28,266 nt of DNA, taken from positions 1 to 28,266 of the forward strand of contig JBAWVO010000048.1 in NCBI GenBank assembly GCA_037147235.1, read 5' to 3'. Under the pieces are notes generated by a model that was not told where the DNA came from, did not search any database, and saw only the letters and a program-made list of their open reading frames with translations. This stretch comes from JANXQG01 sp037147235 (GTDB lineage: Bacteria > Planctomycetota > Planctomycetia > Pirellulales > Thermoguttaceae). Both the position numbers and the translations under genes were made by a program. Below are positions 1-6,126 of the stretch, piece after piece (the stretch's first letter is position 1; each line of letters begins with the position of its first letter).

Positions 1-751
1 TTGCGCCGGCATCGGCCGAAACGCCGCCTTTACCGGTGCATGTTTTGTCGCCCGACCGGCAGCGCTGGTCAAAGTTTTGCAGGCTCCAGCCACCGTCCGG
101 CATCTGGTGGTTAGCCAACCAGACCAGGGCGGCGGTCACCGCCCGTTCGGTATGTTTGGTGCCCCCCCCGGTGGCCAACATGGCTTTACGGCTACCGCTG
201 CCGCGCCCACCGAAGCCGCTTCCGTCACCGCCGCTGCCGTAATTTTTGCCCGTGCCGATTCCCACGCCGATTCCCGCGGCACCAGACAACCTGGGACCGG
301 GGCCGAAGGCCAACGCCCCACCGCCGCTCGACCCGACATCCTTGATGCCGTTTACCGTGCCGCCGCCTTTTTTCTCGAAGATTTTGCTATCGTCGTTGTA
401 TTCTGCATCCTGGGCTGCCTGGGCGGGCTTTTCCAGCGTGGGATCGACATCCAGCTCCGTAGGCGGGGTGTCTTCGATTTCGCCAATATCGACTTTTTCA
501 AATTTTTCAGGCTCTTTTTTATCCAATTCGTCGGCTTTCGACTCCAGAACGGGAGCGTCGCCCTGATTGTCATGGTTACCAAAGGTTGGCATCAGCAACA
601 GGGCCGAAAGTGCCAGAAGGTGAAAACTGAAACTGCCGGCGTACCAGACCAGTTCTGTTCGCACCCAGTCCATGAAACGTTCCGACAGAGTTTCATCCTG
701 AAACTGATCTTCGCCCTCGATGGGCAACGCGTTGTTCGCGGTTTCCGCCAT
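1..751 (-). CDS. Prenyltransferase/squalene-oxidase-repeat protein, N-terminal part (runs off the window)
   Basis: Only the first 250 codons are in the window; the frame is open to base 1. The start is ATG at 751, preceded by AAAAGGTGATC, a good ribosome site, 18 bases after the stop of the upstream gene. Residues 1-34 look cytoplasmic, about 35-56 form one membrane segment, 60-125 are acidic and Pro/Lys-rich, 128-196 are very Gly-rich, and from about 200 the chain enters a helical repeat (ERAVTAALVWLANHQMPDGG, then W222) like those of prenyltransferase/squalene-hopene-cyclase repeats. The catalytic part, if any, lies outside, so no enzyme function can be given. It is the last visible gene of the ExbB/ExbD cluster, so it is probably an envelope protein linked to that motor. 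Cluster membership is seen; the functional link is inference. Confidence 0.8.
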   Translation of the reverse strand, partial: MAETANNALPIEGEDQFQDETLSERFMDWVRTELVWYAGSFSFHLLALSALLLMPTFGNHDNQGDAPVLESKADELDKKEPEKFEKVDIGEIEDTPPTELDVDPTLEKPAQAAQDAEYNDDSKIFEKKGGGTVNGIKDVGSSGGGALAFGPGPRLSGAAGIGVGIGTGKNYGSGGDGSGFGGRGSGSRKAMLATGGGTKHTERAVTAALVWLANHQMPDGGWSLQNFDQRCRSGDKTCTGKGGVSADAGA

Positions 752-769
752 GATCGATCACCTTTTCTA

Positions 770-2008
770 TTAATTGCCGTTTCCGTTGTCTGCACGGAGC
801 CCCTTGTTAGATTCGTCGTTTTCCCAAAAAGTATTCCCCAACCGGCCTCCGAAACCGTCGTCCGGGGCTGCTCCGTCAAAATGGGCGGTTGTTTCCGGCG
901 CGGACTCTACTAAGGTTAACCTACCCGACTGGGCTTGGTCAAGCCATGTGTCGACCGTAGGGGCCTCGGGATCGAGGCTGGGGTTGGGAACAATGGCCGG
1001 CAAGGGACGCTGGCGGGATCTTCGCGCAGTCAGCACGGTCCATCCCACGACAACCACCACGGCCACGGAGCCGATCGAAACCAATAGCCAGAAGGGGGTC
1101 TTCTGTGTTTCCGCCGCTGAGGATGGGGCGAGCCAAATTACCCGCCCGAGGATTACGGGTGCCTTCAAAGTAACGGGCTTTTTTCGGGTCTGTTCGGCTT
1201 CTAACTGTTGTTGAAGCGAAATATACCCCTGGAGCTTAAAGAAATACCCCACTAATTTGACGTCTTCGTTGATCGTCGTGCCGATGGGCATGCCTTTGGG
1301 GAGATCGGTTACGATTGCGAAATAGAGATTGGAACCACTCTCTTGGGTGAATCCGCGAATCTCGTAGATTGGTTTGCCGTCAGGCGATGTTATCGGTTCG
1401 GTAATGCCGTCCTTGGGGGGCTTGGTAAGGCGGACGATCTGCCGTACATTCAATTTCAATTCGACGATTTGCAAACGGATTGACTCGGGCGTTTTTCGGA
1501 AGTCGTTATACAAGACATCCTTTTTTGCCCGCTTTTGCAGAAGCTGCGTGGGCTGGTGGTCAACCCAACTCAGAATTTGGAAATAGGCCGGCATATCGAG
1601 AGCGGTCATCTCCAGGTTGCCGTCACTGATTGCCGAAATGGCGGTCTTAATATCCTCTTGCTCCATCGGATCGAGATCCGTCGGCCCCGTGGGGGTCAAT
1701 TCCGAAGGAGGGGCTGCGGATTCCTTCGTCGCCGCGGTGTTACCCGTGGTAGGGGCCGCCGCTTGCTCTTGGGAAGGTGCCGTCACAGCCGGTTGAGTAT
1801 CGGGCGGATTCTTACCGCCGGCCGGCTCGTTCTCCGTTGCGACCGGATTGTCGTCATTGTCTCGCGCAAACCAACTCCAGGTATTCGGATCGCGCAGTCG
1901 CGAGAAAATCATCCCCAGGATGGCCAGCATGATGACCAGGGTAAGCAATCGGGACATGGGCATGCCGCGATGAAGCTGCTTTCGTCGCTCCTTCACTGTT
2001 TGTCGCAT
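770..2008 (-). CDS. Two-TM envelope protein of the ExbB/ExbD cluster, function unknown
   Basis: No family is recognised. With the ATG at 2008 the product has 412 residues: a basic N-terminus, a membrane segment at about 21-37, a long Ala/Pro/Thr-rich linker to about 105, a soluble domain at about 110-295, a second membrane segment at about 305-328 (LLVSIGSVAVVVVVGW) and an acidic cytoplasmic tail. A TTG at 2035 would add nine residues, but the ATG is more likely, with GGAG 12 bases upstream. The two membrane segments would put the middle domain in the periplasm or paryphoplasm. It lies between the second exbD (111 bases away, with a large palindrome between) and the prenyltransferase-repeat gene (18 bases away), so it may connect the motor to that protein; this is inference. 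Confidence 0.75.
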   Translation of the reverse strand: MRQTVKERRKQLHRGMPMSRLLTLVIMLAILGMIFSRLRDPNTWSWFARDNDDNPVATENEPAGGKNPPDTQPAVTAPSQEQAAAPTTGNTAATKESAAPPSELTPTGPTDLDPMEQEDIKTAISAISDGNLEMTALDMPAYFQILSWVDHQPTQLLQKRAKKDVLYNDFRKTPESIRLQIVELKLNVRQIVRLTKPPKDGITEPITSPDGKPIYEIRGFTQESGSNLYFAIVTDLPKGMPIGTTINEDVKLVGYFFKLQGYISLQQQLEAEQTRKKPVTLKAPVILGRVIWLAPSSAAETQKTPFWLLVSIGSVAVVVVVGWTVLTARRSRQRPLPAIVPNPSLDPEAPTVDTWLDQAQSGRLTLVESAPETTAHFDGAAPDDGFGGRLGNTFWENDESNKGLRADNGNGN

Positions 2009-2066
2009 GGTTTTTTGCCACTCCGTTCCTGACAACCTGTGCCACTAGTAGTTGTCCAAAAACAAC

Positions 2067-2118
2067 TTGTGGTGCGGGCGTCTCGCCTGCACGTGCAGCC
2101 GGGACGGCCGCACCACAA
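2067..2118. repeat. 52-bp near-perfect inverted repeat inside the motor cluster
   Basis: The outer arms TTGTGGTGCG (2067-2076) and CGCACCACAA (2109-2118) are exactly complementary. The inner arms pair with a few mismatches around the central palindrome CTGCACGTGCAG (2087-2098). It lies between exbD2 and the two-TM gene on the minus strand and would form a long hairpin in that transcript. There is no T-run, so a Rho-independent terminator is unlikely; it looks like a REP-type element or an RNA stability hairpin. Confidence 0.75.
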
Positions 2119-2145
2119 TTGATGCTGGACAGGTACTTACCTCCC

Positions 2146-2691
2146 TCAACCGCCCGGATCGGGGCCTGCTGCCGAAAGGCTCACGGCGGGGAGCTTATCA
2201 CCTTTGCCCGTGGTGAACTTGGTACACATATCGACAACTTTCATGACCTCCTCCCAGCGCAACGTGGGCGAGGCATTGATCACCACCTGCTCATAATCAC
2301 CCTGACCACCCTTTTGGCCGGCATCATTGTCTTCTTTCGCCTTGAAGTAAACTCGAAGCTCTTTTTCCAGATCCATGTACGGGACCGGCTTCATGGATAC
2401 GCTGGGAATGCCTATCTGAACGTCGGTCACCGACCCGCTATCACGGTCCAGCAGATTCACAACCACCGACTTGGTCGTCTTGACGTCCTTGGGATTTTTG
2501 GATTCGTCGGAGCCAGCTCTCTCGGTACCCATGCCCGCGACGGGCTGTGCGGGAGGCAGTTTCAGGAAAATCTGGGCCTCGCCCGGAGGCGGTCTGAAGG
2601 TGAGAATAAAGAACGCCAACAACTGGAACGCCATGTCCAGCATGGCGGTCACATTGAGTTCTACATCTTCCGCCGAATGACGCTTACTCAT
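2146..2691 (-). CDS. exbD: ExbD/TolR family protein (second copy)
   Basis: A 181-residue member of the ExbD/TolR family, whose members couple proton flow through an ExbB/TolQ channel to work in the envelope. The N-terminal segment VELNVTAMLDMAFQLLAFFI holds the single membrane helix with the conserved proton-carrying Asp (residue 19). The rest (about 35-181) is the periplasmic domain, longer than the usual 140 residues because of linkers rich in Lys, Asp and Gly. It starts 31 bases after the stop of the other exbD gene. No clear Shine-Dalgarno precedes the ATG at 2691, so translation may depend on coupling. Two non-identical ExbD proteins could form a heterodimer; that is inference from gene order. 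Confidence 0.88.
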   Translation of the reverse strand: MSKRHSAEDVELNVTAMLDMAFQLLAFFILTFRPPPGEAQIFLKLPPAQPVAGMGTERAGSDESKNPKDVKTTKSVVVNLLDRDSGSVTDVQIGIPSVSMKPVPYMDLEKELRVYFKAKEDNDAGQKGGQGDYEQVVINASPTLRWEEVMKVVDMCTKFTTGKGDKLPAVSLSAAGPDPGG

Positions 2692-2722
2692 AATGGTTTT
2701 GGTCTTAAGGACAAGGTTCCAA

Positions 2723-3382
2723 TCAAGGGCCGGTTTTAACTTCGACCTGACCGGTCTTCAAGGCAAATCTACGGTACCCCTGCTTCTGGCACTCGACAAT
2801 GACGAAGTTGACCGCTCCAAAACGACAGCCGGAGTCGGCACGAATCACGACCGTGTCCAGAAGCTCTTTTCCTTCCTTGATGACTTCGTCGCGAGTCAAG
2901 GGCGGGGTTGCCGACATGAGGCTCAAATCGGCCTCCGATCTCAAATACTCCTCAATGCTGGGAAAGTCTTTACTGCGGCTTTCTTTGCAGAGCAGACGCC
3001 CGTAAACGGTCAAACAGGTTTTGCCGTTAGTGATGGCACCTTGAGGATGGTCGGTTTCATGTCCACGCTCGCATACCAACTGGTAACTCTTGACCTTCTT
3101 GGTATCTGCTTCGGTGACACGTCGTAGCGTGGCTAGGGCATCGCAACCGCTGTGAGGGCACTTGGTGCAAATCTGGACGTTGAGTACGAGGAGTTTGAGC
3201 TTTGCATCATCGGGCAACGGTTTGGCCGACCCAAGGACCGGCAACTGTAGCGTCAAGTCGAGCTCGGCCGATTTGAAATTGATCACCAGCATGAAGAAGG
3301 TAATCAACTGGAACACCATGTCCAGGATTGGGGTTAAATTGGGTTCGGACTTTACGCCGCCACCCGGAACGGAACCAGACAT
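2723..3382 (-). CDS. exbD: ExbD/TolR family protein with a Cys/His-rich insertion
   Basis: A 219-residue ExbD/TolR protein. EPNLTPILDMVFQLITFFML (residues 13-32) is the membrane helix with the conserved Asp at 21. After the first periplasmic strand comes an insertion of about 70 residues absent from ordinary ExbD, with C72, C75, C80, C104 and H108 (ICTKCPHSGC and CERGH), plus C123 and C132. The CxxC...CxxxH spacing resembles a zinc ribbon, unusual on the periplasmic side. The C-terminal part (about 160-219) again looks like the ExbD/TolR domain. The gene follows exbB by 18 bases and precedes the second exbD by 31. AAGGGAG lies rather far (about 12 bases) before the ATG. Metal binding is inference; the residues are seen. 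Confidence 0.88.
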   Translation of the reverse strand: MSGSVPGGGVKSEPNLTPILDMVFQLITFFMLVINFKSAELDLTLQLPVLGSAKPLPDDAKLKLLVLNVQICTKCPHSGCDALATLRRVTEADTKKVKSYQLVCERGHETDHPQGAITNGKTCLTVYGRLLCKESRSKDFPSIEEYLRSEADLSLMSATPPLTRDEVIKEGKELLDTVVIRADSGCRFGAVNFVIVECQKQGYRRFALKTGQVEVKTGP

Positions 3383-3400
3383 CGGTGATTATTCTCCCTT

Positions 3401-4204
3401 TTATGCTTTAGCCTTTGCCGCGGGGGCAGCCGCGCCTCCCGGCTTGCGAGCAGCCTGGGCGAAGTGGCGGAGGAATTCGTCGGCACGGGTCATGGTGGTC
3501 ACGGAGATCGCCATCGCACGGTTGCGGAAGAACGAGAAGAACGCGATTGCTGGCAAGGAGAGGGCCACGCCTTCAAACGTCAGCAGCAGGGCTTCTGAAA
3601 TACCCTTCGCCACGACATCCGACTTGATCGTTTGGCCGGCACTACGGGCAATTGCGCCAAAGCTGCTGATCATCCCGGAGAGCGTTCCAAGGAGGCCGAT
3701 CATGGGGCCCAACGTGCCGAGAACGGCCATCGGGCTGATTTTCTTTTCCATGTCGGTCGTGAGCATTTCGCCGATTCGCTCCATGGCTTCTCGGGCTTCG
3801 CTCAAACCGTTGGGTAGTTCGGTAATGCCGGTCACCAGCACACGGCTGAAGAAAGAGTCGTCTTCCTTGACCACGTTAAAAATTCCTTTGAAATCGCGCT
3901 GCTCGAGCATTGCTTCGCACTGGGCGATGACCTCCGGGGGCATGGCGGTCTGCATCCTCAAATCGACGAACATTCGCGCCACCAAAGCAACAAAGTAGAT
4001 GGAGCAGATCAAAATGATCAGACCGATTAAGCCGGAGCACTCGATAAACCAACTAAACCAGCTTTGTTGCGGGGCACCGGTCTTCTCGGCACCGCCTTCC
4101 TGGGCGAAAGCGATTGTGGCGCAATTGACCAGTATCAAGACTACGACGAAGATGACTAAACCCCGTCCAAACCAACTGTACGCCAAGCGCCGAGCTAAAT
4201 ACAT
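3401..4204 (-). CDS. exbB: MotA/TolQ/ExbB proton channel protein
   Basis: A 267-residue inner-membrane proton channel of the MotA/TolQ/ExbB family, which forms the ring around the ExbD dimer. A hydrophobic N-terminal helix (about 16-35, with possible signal cleavage after FAQ) precedes the three family helices at about 56-78, 157-183 and 205-227. The signature segment with LGPMIGLLGTLSGMI lies in the second of these, and TFEGVALSLPA in the third. The extra N-terminal segment is common in long ExbB variants. AAGGGAG lies 7 bases before the ATG. It is the first gene of the minus-strand cluster, behind a promoter candidate at 4366-4394. The C-terminus is Ala/Lys-rich. No TonB gene is visible. 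Confidence 0.93.
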   Translation of the reverse strand: MYLARRLAYSWFGRGLVIFVVVLILVNCATIAFAQEGGAEKTGAPQQSWFSWFIECSGLIGLIILICSIYFVALVARMFVDLRMQTAMPPEVIAQCEAMLEQRDFKGIFNVVKEDDSFFSRVLVTGITELPNGLSEAREAMERIGEMLTTDMEKKISPMAVLGTLGPMIGLLGTLSGMISSFGAIARSAGQTIKSDVVAKGISEALLLTFEGVALSLPAIAFFSFFRNRAMAISVTTMTRADEFLRHFAQAARKPGGAAAPAAKAKA

Positions 4205-4232
4205 TGCGAATCTCCCTTGTGATGACCGGTAA

Positions 4233-4280
4233 CAGGTAGGCTATGGTGACTGCGGTCAGGTAGGCCGTGACGACCGCCAG
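4233..4280. repeat. Imperfect direct repeat in the exbB leader
   Basis: Two adjacent copies of about 24 bases, both beginning CAGGTAGGC (4233 and 4257) and followed by related sequence, lie between the exbB promoter candidate and the exbB start. They would be in the untranslated leader. They could be slippage or a regulatory site; nothing decides this. Confidence 0.35.
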
Positions 4281-4365
4281 TAAGTATACCTTTCGCGTGC
4301 GCGATAAAATTGCGGTGTGCAAACATTCCTGCGCCGCGAAAAAAGAATACAGAACCAACTCACCC

Positions 4366-4394
4366 ATCATCCTATGCCACAGCCGGAATGTCAA
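4366..4394 (-). promoter_or_regulatory. Sigma-70 type promoter candidate for the exbB cluster
   Basis: On the minus strand TTGACA (4394-4389) is followed after 17 bases by GATGAT (4371-4366), a four-of-six match to the -10 box. The leader to the exbB start would be about 155 bases. Apart from this promoter, the two hairpins and the direct repeat, the gene-free stretch 4205-4583 holds nothing I recognise. Confidence 0.5.
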
Positions 4395-4420
4395 GCGGCG
4401 AGACTGCGGAAAGCAGCATA

Positions 4421-4442
4421 AACCTTGCCGATTAGCAAGGTT
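4421..4442. terminator. Hairpin between comEA and exbB
   Basis: AACCTTGC (4421-4428) and GCAAGGTT (4435-4442) form a perfect 8-bp stem with a 6-base loop. No T-run follows on either strand, so it is only a possible terminator for the minus-strand ComEA gene, just upstream of the exbB promoter. Confidence 0.4.
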
Positions 4443-4553
4443 CCCATCCATAGACTGATTCGCCCGCTAGTAGTCCGTTTATTCCCGAAGAGGGAAATCC
4501 GATCGCGGATGCCAATGCTTGCCCCCCCAATAATGGTGAGGTGCGTTTGCCGT

Positions 4554-4577
4554 ACGTCAGGCTGGAAAGCCTGACGT
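4554..4577. terminator. Hairpin just downstream of the ComEA-like gene
   Basis: ACGTCAGGCT (4554-4563) and AGCCTGACGT (4568-4577) form a perfect 10-bp stem with a GGAA loop, ending 7 bases before the stop of the ComEA-like gene on the minus strand. It may terminate that gene. Its core, a palindrome around CTGGAA, resembles the repeat units found inside the gene at 17134-18438, so it may also be a REP-type repeat. Confidence 0.5.
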
Positions 4578-4583
4578 GCATGT

Positions 4584-4988
4584 CTACCTTCCTGCCACAG
4601 TTTTCTGTTGGGGTATCGGCCGCAGGTGGGGGCGAAGCGTTTCTAGGGTGCGAAAACCAATACCGCGGACACGGCGCAAGTCATCAACATCGGTAAACGG
4701 GCCGTTCTGTCCTCGCGATTGCACGATCCGCTCGGCCAATTTCCGTCCAATGCCGGGCAAGGTGGCAAGCTCCGGCCAATCCGCCTTGTTGATATCGACT
4801 TGGAAGCAGGCCGTCTGCGGTTCGGCCTGCTCGATTTCTACCGTCCGCCCACATGTTCCGCCATGATAAATCCACCAGCCAATCACTGAAAATAGCCCGG
4901 AACCGATCAGGACCGCCACCGTCACCTGATCGGTCCGGCGAAGCAGCCAGTGAGGCGGTCGGTTTAGCGGGGCAGAGGAGGGCGGCAT
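4584..4988 (-). CDS. ComEA-like helix-hairpin-helix protein
   Basis: A 134-residue protein with one membrane segment (about 22-41) and a C-terminal double helix-hairpin-helix domain: VDINKAD at 64-70, LPGIGRKLAERIV at 77-89, and VRGIGFRTLETLRPHL at 107-122. This is the layout of ComEA, the membrane-anchored receptor that binds double-stranded DNA non-specifically during uptake, but shorter in the linker. No ComEC or type IV pilus gene is nearby, so a role in competence is inference from the family. The start codon lies only 12 bases after the stop of the decayed Avd-like gene and has no good ribosome site, so the first residues are uncertain. Confidence 0.8.
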   Translation of the reverse strand: MPPSSAPLNRPPHWLLRRTDQVTVAVLIGSGLFSVIGWWIYHGGTCGRTVEIEQAEPQTACFQVDINKADWPELATLPGIGRKLAERIVQSRGQNGPFTDVDDLRRVRGIGFRTLETLRPHLRPIPQQKTVAGR

Positions 4989-5000
4989 GGGACGACTTTT

Positions 5001-5198
5001 TTATTGCGAGCCGATGTTAACGGCTATCTCGACCAGCAGTTCCGGCACGTCGATGGCACGATCCGCCAGCCGTTGCCCGAACACAAACCGCTGATTCTTC
5101 GGAAAGCTGTCCACCCGCTCCAAAAACCATTTTACCAGATCGTACCATTTCACCAAGACGACAGGCGATTCAGCGTTGAAAAACCCGCATATCCGTAG
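5001..5198 (-). pseudogene. Decayed Avd-like (four-helix-bundle) gene remnant
   Basis: The minus-strand frame ending at TAA 5003-5001 reads SPVVLVKWYDLVKWFLERVD, then SFPKNQRFVFGQRLADRAID, then VPELLVEIAVN. The pattern of an aromatic/hydrophobic helix, FPxxxRFxxGxRL, and a second helix with ExLxE matches the first half of Avd/bAvd-type four-helix-bundle proteins of about 115 residues. The frame has no start codon. An ATG at 5191 opens MRVFQR one base out of frame and stops at once, so a single extra T at the CGCTGAATC junction would explain the break. The second half is missing: a stop follows and the ComEA-like gene begins 12 bases later. No reverse transcriptase or template/variable repeat is nearby. 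Family assignment is by eye. Confidence 0.55.
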
Positions 5199-5351
5199 CC
5201 CTTCACCAAGACCAAAATCAAGTTCCCACTAATATCGGATTTAACGATTTTAACAAGCGTTATGTGGAAAATCAGTGGAATTTTATTCCAGGTCTCCAGC
5301 CACTCATCTTCGGGTCAAAATTCGCCCTCTCTTATCTTCTGTCTTTTCCCC

Positions 5352-5379
5352 TTTCGTGTCCTTCGCGTCTTTCGTGGTT
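5352..5379. repeat. Dispersed leader-type repeat (TTTCGTG...TTTCGTGGTT)
   Basis: The sequence has the rhythm TTTCGTGTC, CTTCGCGTC, TTTCGTGGTT. It is closely similar to the 33-bp arms at 23153-23185 and 23293-23325 that flank the GxxExxY remnant. Here it stands upstream, in minus-strand terms, of the Avd-like remnant. The rest of 5204-5514 is gene-free and holds nothing else I recognise. Confidence 0.55.
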
Positions 5380-5514
5380 CCATCTGTGTTTCATCCGTGG
5401 CCAAACCTAAAAGGGTGGCTTGTTTCACCCGCCTACCCTACAATTATTTACATTCCCCACGCAGAACCGGAATAGCCCTTTCTGGAAAACCATATTCACT
5501 GCCGAGCCACCTCC

Positions 5515-6126
5515 ATGCCCCCCAAATTCATTTATTTCGATCTAGGCAAGGTGCTTGTCGATTACAGCTTTGAGCGGATGTTTCGCCAGATGGGCGACGC
5601 TGCCGGGATCGAACCCCAGCAGGTGCAGGCCGTGCTAGCCGCGGGCTTGCAGTTGGACTACGAAACCGGAAGGCTCGACAGTCGAGCAGCCCACGAGGTT
5701 TTTTGCCGCCAGACCGGCACACGGCCCGACTACGAAGCGTTTTCGCTTGCCTGCAACGACATCTTTACGCCGATCGACAGCATGCTGTCGGTGGTCGCAC
5801 AGCTTCACCAGGCCGGCCATCGCCTGGGCATTCTTTCCAACACTTGCGAAGGCCACTGGAACCATTGCTTGCAGCGTTACACCCTGCTTAGCGAGTTCTT
5901 CTCGGTCTACGCCTTGAGCTTTGAGATCGGTGTTTTGAAGCCCGAGACGGCTATTTTTCGCAAGGCAGCCGAGCTTGCCGGCTGTCAGCCCGAAGAGATA
6001 TTCTACACCGATGACCTTCCCGGACATGTGGCCGGTGCGCGGAGCGTAGGCTTTGATGCCCTTGTGTATACGTCAACTGCGGAGTTGGTGAAGGAGCTAG
6101 GGAAGCGGGGAGTGGATATCAGCTAG
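5515..6126 (+). CDS. HAD-superfamily hydrolase, subfamily IA (probable sugar-phosphate phosphatase)
   Basis: A 203-residue HAD phosphatase. Motif I is FDLGKVLVD with nucleophile D9; the usual second Asp is Gly11, as in YihX-type and epoxide-hydrolase N-terminal HADs. Motif II is ILSNT (S108), motif III is LKPE (K142), and motif IV is IFYTDDLPGHV (D166 and D167). The helical cap lies between about 15 and 85, as in subfamily IA. YihX-type members act on glucose-1-phosphate and similar phosphates; the substrate here cannot be read from the sequence. No Shine-Dalgarno precedes the ATG. The last bases overlap the convergent gene: the tetranucleotide CTAG at 6123-6126 supplies both stop codons. Confidence 0.88.
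   Translation: MPPKFIYFDLGKVLVDYSFERMFRQMGDAAGIEPQQVQAVLAAGLQLDYETGRLDSRAAHEVFCRQTGTRPDYEAFSLACNDIFTPIDSMLSVVAQLHQAGHRLGILSNTCEGHWNHCLQRYTLLSEFFSVYALSFEIGVLKPETAIFRKAAELAGCQPEEIFYTDDLPGHVAGARSVGFDALVYTSTAELVKELGKRGVDIS

Noticed and set aside
77..913. 278-codon plus-strand frame at the window start
   Set aside because: It is the complement of two real minus-strand genes (prenyltransferase-repeat protein and the end of the two-TM protein) and shows no family features.
4053..4451. 132-codon minus-strand frame over the start of exbB
   Set aside because: It overlaps exbB in another frame, includes the hairpin and promoter region, and has no ribosome site.
5001..5379. Complete diversity-generating retroelement
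   Set aside because: Only an Avd-like fragment is present. No reverse transcriptase and no adenine-variable template/variable repeat pair is seen.
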